Shown piece after piece: positions 8,823-17,502 of a stretch of DNA of 64,000 nucleotides. Under the pieces are notes generated by a model. The model was not told the DNA's origin. It searched no databases and was given only the letters and a program-made list of their open reading frames with translations. The DNA is from an uncultured Clostridium sp. (GTDB lineage: Bacteria; Bacillota; Clostridia; Lachnospirales; Lachnospiraceae): positions 1-64,000 of the forward strand of contig NZ_URHZ01000017.1 in the NCBI RefSeq assembly GCF_900547735.1. The letters are read 5' to 3'. Numbering within the stretch: the stretch's first letter is position 1; the number at the start of each line of letters is the position of its first letter. Position numbers and translations under genes: made by a program.

Positions 8823-8880
8823 CCAGAGGCAAAGCCGGTTTTCGAAAAAGAGGGCCGGTTCCCCCTCTGGAGTTTTTTTA
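8823..8880 (+). terminator. Intrinsic terminator after the SLC13 permease
   Basis: CCAGAGG (8823-8829) pairs with CCTCTGG (8864-8870), with partial inner pairing (AA.CCGG), followed by AGTTTTTTTA. Confidence 0.8.
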
Positions 8881-8993
8881 ACAAATAAACTTTACCTTTG
8901 TAAAGCGCTAATGCATATAAATGGACGGATTTTGACAAAATGTCACCTATTGGCATAGAATTGTATGAATTTTATCATTTTTATAACATTTAA

Positions 8994-9022
8994 TAGACAA
9001 GTCTGAAGTAAATAGTTATAAT
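8994..9022 (+). promoter_or_regulatory. Sigma-A promoter of the V-ATPase operon
   Basis: TAGACA (8994-8999), a 17-bp spacer, then TATAAT (9017-9022). A second candidate, TTGACA (8932-8937) with an 18-bp spacer and TAGAAT (8956-8961), lies just upstream. Either gives a leader of 180 nt or more before the first ATPase gene. Confidence 0.6.
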
Positions 9023-9140
9023 AGTATACAAATGTGCGGAGAGAAATGAGTTTTGCATGGTTTGATGAATGGAAAAAGCAGGCTTGAACTATAATAAAAC
9101 AGATAGAATTCAACATTTCATGGGGAGCTGCACATGCTGT

Positions 9141-9178
9141 ACCATCATCGGAGGATTCCGGGAGATGGTAATTTTTTT
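9141..9178 (+). terminator. Leader terminator/attenuator ahead of the V-ATPase genes
   Basis: ACCATC (9141-9146) pairs with GATGGT (9164-9169), with an inner CGG/CCG pairing, followed by AATTTTTTT. It lies inside the transcribed leader, downstream of the candidate promoters and 31 nt before the first coding sequence, so it could limit read-through into the operon. Confidence 0.55.
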
Positions 9179-9209
9179 AACAAATATCAGAAGCTAAGGT
9201 GGTGAGGAG

Positions 9210-9518
9210 ATGGTCAAGGACACGATCCAGGCCGTAAAAGAAGCAGAGGAAAAAGCTGCTGAGATGATTGGGAAAGCATCTGAAGAGGGGAAGAATCTGA
9301 TTGGGAAGGCGAAGGAAGATGCTTCGCAGATGCGCGAATCAGCCCTTAAGGAAGCCAGGGAGAAAGCCGGCAAGGTCCGGGAAAAGCTGGCCGAGGAAGG
9401 CGAGCAGTATCTGCAGGAATCAGTTGCGGCGGCCGAAGAGGATATCGCTTCCCTGAAGTACAATGCCGGGAAGAAGACGGAGGAAGTAATTAATAAGGTT
9501 ATTTCCGAACTTATTTAG
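9210..9518 (+). CDS. ntpF: V-type ATPase peripheral stalk subunit (NtpF/subunit H-G-like)
   Basis: A 102-residue, highly charged Lys/Glu/Ala-rich protein predicted to be almost entirely one coiled-coil helix (KEAEEKAAEMIGKASEEGK, then KEAREKAGKVREKLAEEG). That is what the small peripheral-stalk partner of subunit E looks like in bacterial V-ATPases. It is first in the operon, as ntpF is in Enterococcus hirae. The ribosome binding site GGTGAGGAG is close to the ATG. Assignment rests on composition and position more than on conserved residues. Confidence 0.75.
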   Translation: MVKDTIQAVKEAEEKAAEMIGKASEEGKNLIGKAKEDASQMRESALKEAREKAGKVREKLAEEGEQYLQESVAAAEEDIASLKYNAGKKTEEVINKVISELI

Positions 9519-9553
9519 CGGCATATTAGCAGAACGTTAGGAGGGATGCGGAC

Positions 9554-11569
9554 ATGGCAGTATTGCAGATGCAGAAATTTAGTATCTGTGCACTGAAGAG
9601 GGACCGTAAAGAGGTTCTGGAACTTTTGCAGGCTGCCGGCGTGATGGAGATCACTCAGGAAGCAGAAGAAGACAGTGTATTTAAAAAGATGGATACGGCG
9701 TCTTCGAGACAGATGTTTGACAGGAATGCCGCCCTTGCGGATCAGGCTCTTGAGATACTTCAGGAATATGTTCCTGAGAAGAGCTCGATGTTTTCCGCGC
9801 TGGAGGGAAAAGCTCTGACAGACCGCGGGAAATTCGGCAAAGTTGCGGAGAATGCCCAGACCGTCTTAGAGGACGCCAGGCAGATTCAGGCGCTGAATAA
9901 GCAGGTAGCGGAGCAGAAGGCCGGAATAGTCAAACTGGAGACGCAGATAGAGAGCATGAAGCCCTGGCTGGGATTAGACATCCCCTTAAGCTGCCAGGAG
10001 ACGCGGACTGCTTCGGTTCTGGTTGGAGCGGTTGCGGGCGGAATGACGCTTGACCTGCTCTATCAGGCGGTGGCCGAGAGAGCGCCGGGGATAGAGGCAA
10101 TGGATATCCAGATAGTGGGATCGGATAAGGATCAGACGTGCATCACGGCCGTCTGCCTGAAACGCGACTCGGAACAGCTTGAGGAAGCGCTCAGGTCGGT
10201 GGGATTTGCAAGACCGTCCCAGACGGTTCAGGAGATTCCCGCACAGTACGTCACTGAGCTTCGTGCACAGATTGAACAACTGAATAACGAAATTGAAAAT
10301 ACCGTAAATAAACTGAAAGTGTATGAGGGCAGCAGGGAAAACCTGAAGGTTTTATCCGACTATTACAGGATCAGGGCGCAGAAGTACGAAGTACTTGGAC
10401 AGCTCGTCCAGTCGGAAAAGACATTTATCGTCACAGGCTACGTTCCCAAGCGAAGCGTGGAAAAGCTGGAAGGAACGCTTACATCGCGTTTTGACCTGTC
10501 CTTTGAGGCGGAGGATATCCCGGAGGATGAAGAAGCCCCGGTACTCCTGTCCAACGGCCATTTTGCTTCCGCAGCGGAGGGAATCACGGCCTCCTTTGGC
10601 CTTCCGGCAAAAGGGGAGATCGACCCGACGACAATCATGTCGGCCTGTTATGTGTTCCTGTTCGGCCTGATGCTTTCGGATGCGGCGTACGGCCTAATCG
10701 TATTTCTGGCCTGCTTCATCGCACTTAAGAAGTTCCCGAGAATGGGAGAGAACCTGCAAAAGTCACTGCGGCTTTTTATGTACTGCGGCCTTTCCACCCT
10801 GTTCTGGGGAGTTTTGTTTGGAGGATATTTTGGAGACGCGGTAAATATTGTCAGCAGGACCTTCTTCGGGCATGAAGTTTCGATCCCGGCGCTCTGGTTC
10901 GTGCCGCTTAATGATCCGATGAAGATGCTTGTATGTTCCATGGTATTCGGCGTCATCCATCTTTTCCTGGGACTTGGAATCAAGGGATATATGTACCTGA
11001 AGAACAAGGACGTCCTCGGCTTCGTATGCGATGTCGTATTCTGGTATATGATGCTTGTCGGCCTCGTTATGATGCTGATTCCGACCGAACTGTTCAGCTC
11101 GATCGCACAGATTCAGATCGTATTCCCGCCGGCGGTAAGCATGCTGGCAAAGTGGATGGCTATTCTCGGAGCCGTCGGCATCCTGGTGATGTCGGCCCGG
11201 ACGACGAAGAATCCGGCGCTCAGACTGGCTCTCGGCGCTTACGATTTGTACAACATATCAGGCTGGCTGTCTGATGTGCTCTCTTATTCAAGACTTTTAG
11301 CCCTGGGACTGGCAACCGGCGTTATCGCTTCCGTTGTCAATCAGATGGGCAGCATGTTTGGTTCCGGTCCGATAGGCGCAATCCTGTTTATTGCAGTCTT
11401 TTTATTCGGCCATCTGTTCAACCTGGCAATCAACCTGCTGGGTGCATACGTCCACACATGCCGTCTTCAGTATGTGGAGTTTTTCGGTAAATTCTATGAG
11501 GGCGGAGGAAAAGAATTCACGCCGTTTAAACAAAATACGAAATATGTAGATATTAAGGAGGATTTATAA
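9554..11569 (+). CDS. ntpI: V-type ATPase subunit I (membrane stator)
   Basis: 671 residues, the normal length for subunit I/a. The first ~340 residues are soluble and coiled-coil rich. The remainder has about seven to eight membrane segments ending with the conserved SYSRLLALGLATGVIA and GHLFNLAINLLGAYVHTCRLQYVEFFGKF. The first of these carries the arginine expected to face the K-ring carboxylate. This subunit forms the ion half-channels against the rotating ring. It ends one base before ntpK begins. Confidence 0.95.
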   Translation: MAVLQMQKFSICALKRDRKEVLELLQAAGVMEITQEAEEDSVFKKMDTASSRQMFDRNAALADQALEILQEYVPEKSSMFSALEGKALTDRGKFGKVAENAQTVLEDARQIQALNKQVAEQKAGIVKLETQIESMKPWLGLDIPLSCQETRTASVLVGAVAGGMTLDLLYQAVAERAPGIEAMDIQIVGSDKDQTCITAVCLKRDSEQLEEALRSVGFARPSQTVQEIPAQYVTELRAQIEQLNNEIENTVNKLKVYEGSRENLKVLSDYYRIRAQKYEVLGQLVQSEKTFIVTGYVPKRSVEKLEGTLTSRFDLSFEAEDIPEDEEAPVLLSNGHFASAAEGITASFGLPAKGEIDPTTIMSACYVFLFGLMLSDAAYGLIVFLACFIALKKFPRMGENLQKSLRLFMYCGLSTLFWGVLFGGYFGDAVNIVSRTFFGHEVSIPALWFVPLNDPMKMLVCSMVFGVIHLFLGLGIKGYMYLKNKDVLGFVCDVVFWYMMLVGLVMMLIPTELFSSIAQIQIVFPPAVSMLAKWMAILGAVGILVMSARTTKNPALRLALGAYDLYNISGWLSDVLSYSRLLALGLATGVIASVVNQMGSMFGSGPIGAILFIAVFLFGHLFNLAINLLGAYVHTCRLQYVEFFGKFYEGGGKEFTPFKQNTKYVDIKEDL

Positions 11570-11570
11570 T

Positions 11571-12038
11571 ATGAGCGGTATTGTTTTTGCATTATTAGGT
11601 GTAGCAGTAGCAGTTGGCCTGGCAGGCATGGGTTCTGCCTGGGGCGTAGGCATTGCAGGCCAGGCGGCCGCAGGCGTTGTAACAGAAGATCCGAGTAAAT
11701 TTGCGAAGGTTCTTGTACTTCAGCTTCTTCCGGGTACGCAGGGTATCTACGGACTGCTGGTTGGTTTCATCACATTATCCAAAATCGGTCTTTTAGGCGG
11801 CGGTGTTAACATGGATATGGCAATGACGGAAGGTCTTCTTTACTTTGCGGCCTGCATCCCGATCGGTATCGTAGGACTTATCTCCGCAAGATATCAGGGT
11901 GAAACAGCCGCTGCCTCCATCGGCATCGTGGCTAAAAAACCGGAGCAGTTCGGTAAAGCCATGCTGTTCCCGGCCATGGTTGAGACATATGCAATTCTGG
12001 CGCTGTTAATCTCCATCCTGGCAGTAAGTGCCCTGTAA
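11571..12038 (+). CDS. ntpK: V-type ATPase subunit K (rotor ring proteolipid) with sodium-site residues
   Basis: A 155-residue proteolipid made of two fused hairpins (four membrane helices), as in E. hirae NtpK. The second hairpin has the ion-carrying glutamate E138 in MVETYAIL. The first hairpin has LLPGTQGIYG with L53, T56 and Q57, and Q109 lies in ARYQGE. In E. hirae NtpK the sodium ligands are L61, T64, Q65, Q110 and E139; the same residue types, in matching motifs, are present here. This supports, but does not prove, sodium as the coupling ion. AAGGAGG precedes the ATG. Confidence 0.95.
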   Translation: MSGIVFALLGVAVAVGLAGMGSAWGVGIAGQAAAGVVTEDPSKFAKVLVLQLLPGTQGIYGLLVGFITLSKIGLLGGGVNMDMAMTEGLLYFAACIPIGIVGLISARYQGETAAASIGIVAKKPEQFGKAMLFPAMVETYAILALLISILAVSAL

Positions 12039-12069
12039 TACGATAAACTTAAAGTAAGGAGAGTTTAGA

Positions 12070-12663
12070 ATGACCGGATTAGACAAAATCATAAGTCAAA
12101 TCCTTGAAGATGCAGGCAAAGAAGCGCAGGAAATTTCCGAGAAAGCAAAAAGCGAGGTTCAGTATATTCTGGAAGACGCCAAAGAGGGCTGTAAAAAAAT
12201 TGCGGAGGAGAACGACGTAAAGATGGCCGGAGAGGCCACAAGCTATATGGAGCGAATCAAATCTTCCGCAGAACTGAAAAAACGCCAGTCCGTGCTGCTC
12301 GCAAAACAGCAGGTTATCACGGAGATGCTGAATCAGGCATATGAAACGCTGCTTGGAAAAGAGGGCGAAGAATATTTTACTCTGATTGAGAAAATGCTTA
12401 ATAAATTTGTCCTGCCCAAAGAGGGTGAGATTTATTTTTCAAAGAAAGACCTGGACAGAATGCCACAGGGATTTGAAGCTGTAATTGAAAAGGCGGCTTC
12501 TTCTAAGGGCGGAAGCCTGGTTCTTGTAAAGGAACCGAAAAACATAGACGGAGGTTTTATTCTTGTCTATGGAGGTGTTGAGGAGAACTGTTCATTCAAA
12601 GCGCTGCTTGCGGCGAGGAGAGATGAACTTTCTGATAAGGTACATGCATTGTTATTTTCATAA
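12070..12663 (+). CDS. ntpE: V-type ATPase subunit E (peripheral stalk)
   Basis: 197 residues: a long N-terminal charged helix (to about residue 100), rich in Lys/Glu/Ala, followed by a compact C-terminal domain ending in FKALLAARRDELSDKVHALLF. This is the standard E-subunit layout; it pairs with the small stalk subunit and attaches to the catalytic head. It follows ntpK by 31 nt with AAGGAGAG in front. Confidence 0.92.
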   Translation: MTGLDKIISQILEDAGKEAQEISEKAKSEVQYILEDAKEGCKKIAEENDVKMAGEATSYMERIKSSAELKKRQSVLLAKQQVITEMLNQAYETLLGKEGEEYFTLIEKMLNKFVLPKEGEIYFSKKDLDRMPQGFEAVIEKAASSKGGSLVLVKEPKNIDGGFILVYGGVEENCSFKALLAARRDELSDKVHALLFS

Positions 12664-12674
12664 AGTGTAACCGC

Positions 12675-12738
12675 GTAACTGTTCGGACGGCAGGATACCG
12701 CGAAGCGGTAATGCATAAAGGTACCGAACGGTTATTAC
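12675..12738. repeat. REP-like nested hairpin between ntpE and ntpC
   Basis: An outer inverted repeat (GTAACTGTTCGG at 12675-12686 against CCGAACGGTTATTAC at 12724-12738) encloses a perfect inner hairpin TACCGC-GAA-GCGGTA at about 12696-12710. No T-tract follows, so it is not a terminator. It resembles the other GTTACTG/CAGTAAC elements in this window. Confidence 0.6.
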
Positions 12739-12754
12739 CGAGAAGGAGGATCAT

Positions 12755-13732
12755 ATGTCTGATACAAAATATGCCTATGCGGTTGCACGAATCCGTGCGA
12801 TGGAACTGTCGCTTTTTTCCGCTGCCACACTGGATCAGCTGATGGCCCTGAAAACGTATGAGAGCTGCCTGCAGTTTCTTTTAGAGAAGGGCTGGGGAGA
12901 CCAGGATACGGCCCAGGACGCGGAAGCGATCCTGGCAAAGGAGAGGGAAAAAACGTGGAATGTGGTCAGAGAGCTTCTGAAGAAGGAGGACGCGGGCATT
13001 TTAAACGTGCTGTCCTACGAGAATCTCTTCCACAATCTCAAGGCGGCAATCAAGGAAACGGTCACTTCGGATCACCATGGGAACATCTATTTTGACAACT
13101 GTGCCGTGAACGGCAGGGAGATGGCCCGCATCGTGGCGGAACGTGACTGGCAGGCGCTTCCGGCCAATATGAGGCCGGCGGCGGAGGAAGCCTATGAGAC
13201 ATTCCTGCACACGAGGGACGGACAGCTCTGCGATATTATCGTAGACAGGGCGGCTCTGGAAGCAATCTATGCGGAGGGGGAGAAATCTAAGGACCCGGTC
13301 ATCAGGGCCTATGCCGAATCCACCGTAGCGGTTGCCGACATCAAGATCGCCGTCCGCTCACAGAAAACCGCAAAATCACTTGAATTTATAAAACGGGCAA
13401 TGGCTCCCTGTGCGGGCTTAAGCGTCACCCGCCTCAGTTCGGCGGCGCTCTCCGGCATGGATGCCATCTGCGAATATCTGGAAGGTACTGCATATGCAGG
13501 CGGCGCCGAGGCGCTGCGTGAATCGCCGTCGGCTTTCGAGCGCTGGTGTGATAACCAGCTCATGGAGGCGATCAAACCGCAGAAGTATAATTCATTTTCA
13601 GCAGGACCTCTGGTAGCCTACGTGCTGGCCAGGGAGAATGAGATAAAGACAGTCAGGATTATTCTGACGGCCAGGCTGAATGAGCTTCCTGAGGAGCAGA
13701 TCCGGGAAAGGATAAGGGAAATGTATGTATAA
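12755..13732 (+). CDS. ntpC: V-type ATPase subunit C (central stalk socket)
   Basis: 325 residues, typical for bacterial/archaeal subunit C, which links the DF shaft to the K ring. It begins YAYAVARIRAMELSLFSAATLDQL and ends with the conserved GPLVAYVLARENEIKTVRIIL and RERIREMYV. AGAAGGAGGATCAT places the ATG well. Its last 8 nt overlap the next gene. Confidence 0.93.
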   Translation: MSDTKYAYAVARIRAMELSLFSAATLDQLMALKTYESCLQFLLEKGWGDQDTAQDAEAILAKEREKTWNVVRELLKKEDAGILNVLSYENLFHNLKAAIKETVTSDHHGNIYFDNCAVNGREMARIVAERDWQALPANMRPAAEEAYETFLHTRDGQLCDIIVDRAALEAIYAEGEKSKDPVIRAYAESTVAVADIKIAVRSQKTAKSLEFIKRAMAPCAGLSVTRLSSAALSGMDAICEYLEGTAYAGGAEALRESPSAFERWCDNQLMEAIKPQKYNSFSAGPLVAYVLARENEIKTVRIILTARLNELPEEQIRERIREMYV

Positions 13733-14048
13733 AGCAGCAGTGATGGGCGACTACGACAGTATTTACGGCTTTGCGGCGCTCGGACTGGATACATTTTCTG
13801 TATCCGGCCAGGAGGATGCTGAAAAAATGCTTCAGAAGCTTGCCGGCAATGAATATGCAGTCATCTATATTACGGAAGCCGTGGCGGCCGGAATTGGCCG
13901 CGCCATAGCAAAATATAAAGAAAGCCTGCTTCCTTCCATCATCCTGATACCGGGAATTTCCGGTAATACGGGAAAAGGCGTGGAAGGCGTTAAGAAATCG
14001 GTGGAGCAGGCGGTCGGTTCCGATATCCTTTTCGGAGGAAACCAGTAG
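13725..14048 (+). CDS. ntpG: V-type ATPase subunit F (central stalk; NtpG in E. hirae)
   Basis: A 107-residue small alpha/beta protein beginning KAAVMGDYDSIYGFAALGLDTF and containing the IPGISG segment characteristic of subunit F. It overlaps the end of subunit C, indicating coupled translation. It binds subunit D to form the rotor shaft. The product is usually called F; E. hirae names it NtpG. Confidence 0.92.
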   Translation: MYKAAVMGDYDSIYGFAALGLDTFSVSGQEDAEKMLQKLAGNEYAVIYITEAVAAGIGRAIAKYKESLLPSIILIPGISGNTGKGVEGVKKSVEQAVGSDILFGGNQ

Positions 14049-14121
14049 CGGGACCGGGGAAACTGTCCGGCGGGAACGCCGCGGCGGCCATATTGTTAAG
14101 AAAGGTGGGTGTGACCTTCCA

Positions 14122-15891
14122 ATGAGCAAAGGTACGATTAAAAAAGTGGCAGGCCCTCTGGTTATTGCACAGGGGATGAGAGATGCCAATATGTTTGACG
14201 TGGTCCGCGTAAGCAGCCAGCGTCTGATCGGTGAGATTATTGAGATGCACGGAGACGAGGCCTCCGTTCAGGTATATGAGGAGACATCCGGACTGGGGCC
14301 GGGAGAGCCGGTAGAGTCGATAGAAGTTCCGCTTTCCGTAGAGCTGGGGCCGGGACTCATCGCCAGTATTTACGACGGTATCCAGAGACCTCTGGATGAG
14401 ATCATGAAAGTGACGGGGAGCAACAACCTGAAAAGGGGTGTTGAAGTTCCTTCCCTGAACCGCGAGAAGAAATGGGAGTTTGTTCCCACGGCCAAGGCCG
14501 GTGATGAGGTTGAGACCGGTGATATCATCGGTACCGTGCAGGAGAGTATTGTAGTAGTTCAGAAGATTATGGTGCCTTACGGAATCAAGGGCACGATAAA
14601 AGAGATTAAGGGCGGTGAATTCACCGTGGAAGAGGTTGTGGCTGTCGTTACCACGGATGAGGGTGACAAAGAGCTTACCATGATGCAGAAATGGCCGGTC
14701 CGCAAGGGACGTCCTTATCTGAGAAAACTTCCGCCGGAGACTCCGCTTGTGACAGGACAGCGTGTAGTAGACTCTTTCTTCCCAATCGCCAAGGGCGGCG
14801 TTGCAGCCGTTCCCGGACCGTTCGGAAGCGGAAAGACCGTTATCCAGCATCAGCTTGCTAAATGGGCCGAGGCGGATATCGTGGTTTATATCGGCTGCGG
14901 CGAGCGTGGAAATGAGATGACCGACGTTCTGAATGAGTTCCCGGAACTGAAAGATCCGAAGACCGGCCACTCCCTGATGGAGCGTACCGTTCTGATTGCC
15001 AACACTTCCGATATGCCGGTTGCAGCCCGTGAGGCGTCCATCTATACCGGTATTACAATTGCAGAGTATTTCCGTGACATGGGCTTTTCCGTGGCGCTGA
15101 TGGCCGACTCCACATCCAGATGGGCTGAGGCCCTCCGTGAGATGTCGGGACGTCTGGAGGAGATGCCGGGCGAGGAAGGCTACCCTGCTTATCTGGGAAG
15201 CCGTCTGGCCCAGTTCTACGAGCGTGCCGGTCATGTGGTATGTCTCGGCAAGGATGGAAGAGAAGGCGCCCTGTCCGCGATCGGAGCCGTATCCCCGCCA
15301 GGCGGTGATATTTCCGAGCCGGTATCCCAGGCGACACTGCGTATTGTAAAGGTATTCTGGGGACTGGATTCTTCCCTGGCTGCAAAACGCCATTTCCCGG
15401 CCATCAACTGGCTGACAAGCTATTCACTTTACGTGGACAGCATGGGTAAATGGTTTGATGAGCACGTAGACAGCGAGTGGATGGAAAACCGCCAGAAGAT
15501 GATGAGCCTGTTACAGGAGGAATCAGAGCTGGACGAGATCGTTAAGATGGTTGGTATGGATGCACTTTCCCCTTCCGACCGGCTTAAGATGGAGGCGGCC
15601 CGTTCCATCCGTGAGGACTTCCTGCACCAGAACTCATTCCATGAGATTGACACCTATACTTCCCTGCGCAAGCAGTTCCTGATGATGAAGCTGGTTATGG
15701 CGTTCTACGAGGAATCACAGAAAGCGTTAAACGATGGAGCTTCGGCAAACGGACTCATCAAGATGGCCGTCAGGGAGCAGATCGGACGATTTAAATATAC
15801 GACAGAAGACAATATAGAGACGGAATACAAGAAAGTTTTAGATGAACTGGCAAAAGAAATTGCCGACGTATTAGGAAAGGAGGACTTCTAA
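14122..15891 (+). CDS. ntpA: V-type ATPase catalytic subunit A
   Basis: 589 residues, standard for the catalytic A subunit. It has the N-terminal barrel (VAGPLVIAQGM), the A-specific bulge domain near residues 110-190, Walker A GPFGSGKT at about residue 233, the following GCGERGNEM with the catalytic glutamate, Walker B-like SVALMADSTSRWAEALRE, and a C-terminal helical domain. ATP is hydrolysed or made at the A/B interface. It abuts ntpB directly. Confidence 0.97.
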   Translation: MSKGTIKKVAGPLVIAQGMRDANMFDVVRVSSQRLIGEIIEMHGDEASVQVYEETSGLGPGEPVESIEVPLSVELGPGLIASIYDGIQRPLDEIMKVTGSNNLKRGVEVPSLNREKKWEFVPTAKAGDEVETGDIIGTVQESIVVVQKIMVPYGIKGTIKEIKGGEFTVEEVVAVVTTDEGDKELTMMQKWPVRKGRPYLRKLPPETPLVTGQRVVDSFFPIAKGGVAAVPGPFGSGKTVIQHQLAKWAEADIVVYIGCGERGNEMTDVLNEFPELKDPKTGHSLMERTVLIANTSDMPVAAREASIYTGITIAEYFRDMGFSVALMADSTSRWAEALREMSGRLEEMPGEEGYPAYLGSRLAQFYERAGHVVCLGKDGREGALSAIGAVSPPGGDISEPVSQATLRIVKVFWGLDSSLAAKRHFPAINWLTSYSLYVDSMGKWFDEHVDSEWMENRQKMMSLLQEESELDEIVKMVGMDALSPSDRLKMEAARSIREDFLHQNSFHEIDTYTSLRKQFLMMKLVMAFYEESQKALNDGASANGLIKMAVREQIGRFKYTTEDNIETEYKKVLDELAKEIADVLGKEDF

Positions 15892-17265
15892 ATGCCAAAA
15901 GAGTATAGAACCATACAGGAAGTAGCCGGTCCTCTGATGCTGGTGCGCGGCGTTGAGAATGTTACTTATGATGAACTGGGAGAGATCGAGCTGGCAAGCG
16001 GCGAGACAAGGCGCTGCAAGGTGCTGGAGATCAACGGAAGCGACGCTCTTGTACAGTTATTTGAGAACTCAACCGGTATTAACCTTTCCAACAGCAAGGT
16101 GCGGTTCCTCGGAAGAACGATGGAGCTGGGCGTATCGGAAGATATGCTGGGCCGTGTATTCGACGGTCTGGGCCGGCCGATCGACGGAGGCCCCGATATC
16201 CTGCCGGAGGAGAGAAGAGACATTAACGGACTGCCGATGAACCCGGCGGCCAGAAGCTACCCGGAAGAGTTTATCCAGACCGGTATCTCGGCCATTGACG
16301 GACTGAATACCCTGGTCCGCGGCCAGAAACTGCCGATTTTCTCGGCATCCGGCCTTCCCCATGCCAATCTGGCGGCTCAGATCGCAAGACAGGCAAGAGT
16401 GCGCGGAACCGATGAGCAGTTCGCCGTAGTGTTCGCCGCTATGGGTATCACATTCGAGGAGTCCAACTTCTTTATTGAGAGCTTTAAAGAGACAGGCGCG
16501 ATTGACAGGACCGTACTTTTCGTCAACCTGGCAAACGACCCGGCCGTAGAGCGTATCGCAACACCGCGAATGGCCCTGACCGCGGCCGAGTACCTGGCAT
16601 TTGAAAAAGATATGCACGTACTTGTAATCCTGACCGATATCACAAACTACGCAGACGCCCTGCGTGAGGTTTCCGCAGCCCGTAAAGAGGTTCCGGGACG
16701 CCGTGGCTATCCGGGTTACATGTACACCGACCTTGCTTCCCTCTATGAGAGAGCAGGACGCCAGAAGGGCAAATCGGGTTCCATTACGATGATTCCGATC
16801 CTGAGCATGCCTGAGGATGATAAGACTCACCCGATCCCCGACCTTACCGGATATATTACCGAGGGCCAGATTATTCTGAGCCGTGAACTTTACAGAAAAG
16901 GCATTACACCTCCAATCGACGTACTGCCGTCCCTGTCACGATTAAAAGATAAAGGTATCGGCGAGGGTAAGACGAGAGCCGACCACTCCAACACGATGAA
17001 CCAGTTGTTTGCCGCTTATGCCCGAGGCAAAGAGGCAAAAGAGCTGATGGTAATCCTGGGCGAGGCCGCACTTTCCGATATCGATCTGATTTACGCCAAA
17101 TTTGCGGACGCCTTTGAGAAAGAGTACGTTTCCCAGGGCTACACGGCAAACCGCGATATTGAAGAGACACTGAAGATTGGCTGGAAACTCCTTTCCATTC
17201 TTCCGAGGGCGGAGCTGAAACGTATCGATGACAAATTCCTGGATCTCTACTATGGGAAAGACTAA
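15892..17265 (+). CDS. ntpB: V-type ATPase subunit B (non-catalytic nucleotide subunit)
   Basis: 457 residues. It shows the degenerate P-loop region FSASGLPHANLAAQIARQ, the FVNLANDPAVERIATPRMALTAAE segment and the PGRRGYPGYMYTDLA loop with the arginine supplied to the catalytic site. It starts on the base after the ntpA stop, with AAAGGAGG inside the end of ntpA. Together they form the A3B3 head. Confidence 0.97.
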   Translation: MPKEYRTIQEVAGPLMLVRGVENVTYDELGEIELASGETRRCKVLEINGSDALVQLFENSTGINLSNSKVRFLGRTMELGVSEDMLGRVFDGLGRPIDGGPDILPEERRDINGLPMNPAARSYPEEFIQTGISAIDGLNTLVRGQKLPIFSASGLPHANLAAQIARQARVRGTDEQFAVVFAAMGITFEESNFFIESFKETGAIDRTVLFVNLANDPAVERIATPRMALTAAEYLAFEKDMHVLVILTDITNYADALREVSAARKEVPGRRGYPGYMYTDLASLYERAGRQKGKSGSITMIPILSMPEDDKTHPIPDLTGYITEGQIILSRELYRKGITPPIDVLPSLSRLKDKGIGEGKTRADHSNTMNQLFAAYARGKEAKELMVILGEAALSDIDLIYAKFADAFEKEYVSQGYTANRDIEETLKIGWKLLSILPRAELKRIDDKFLDLYYGKD

Positions 17266-17502
17266 AGACTGAAGACCAAAGAGTAGGGACGAAAAATAGA
17301 ATAGTTAGTTACTGTCCGCAGAGAATATTCCGCGAGGCGTTTTTTGTGAGTGAAGCGAAGCGCAAGTCACAGACAGCGGGCCCCTTTGGGTCAAACCCGA
17401 GGACAGCAGCGCGAAACGGCATTTTTGCCGTTTCTGTGCATCGCAAAGCGTCCTTCTGTTACTGTACGCGGAGCGAACAGTAACAGAAAGGAGGTGATTG
17501 CC
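17266..17502. repeat. Repeat-rich 237-bp gap between ntpB and ntpD
   Basis: No gene is seen. The gap holds a perfect AAACGGCA-TTTT-TGCCGTTT hairpin (about 17414-17433) and an inverted repeat TGTTACTG...CAGTAACA at about 17457-17486. It also holds a CCGCGAGGCGTTTTTTGTGAG segment near 17331 that resembles the REP-like units at 19971 and 62311. The other intra-operon gaps are 92 nt or less, so this looks like an accumulated or inserted palindromic element. AAAGGAGG at its end serves ntpD. Confidence 0.55.

Noticed and set aside
8932..8961. Sigma-54-like TTGGCATAGAATTGTA in the V-ATPase leader
   Set aside because: Spacing between GGCA and the TTGT is one base short and the GC of the -12 element is missing; a sigma-A reading fits better.
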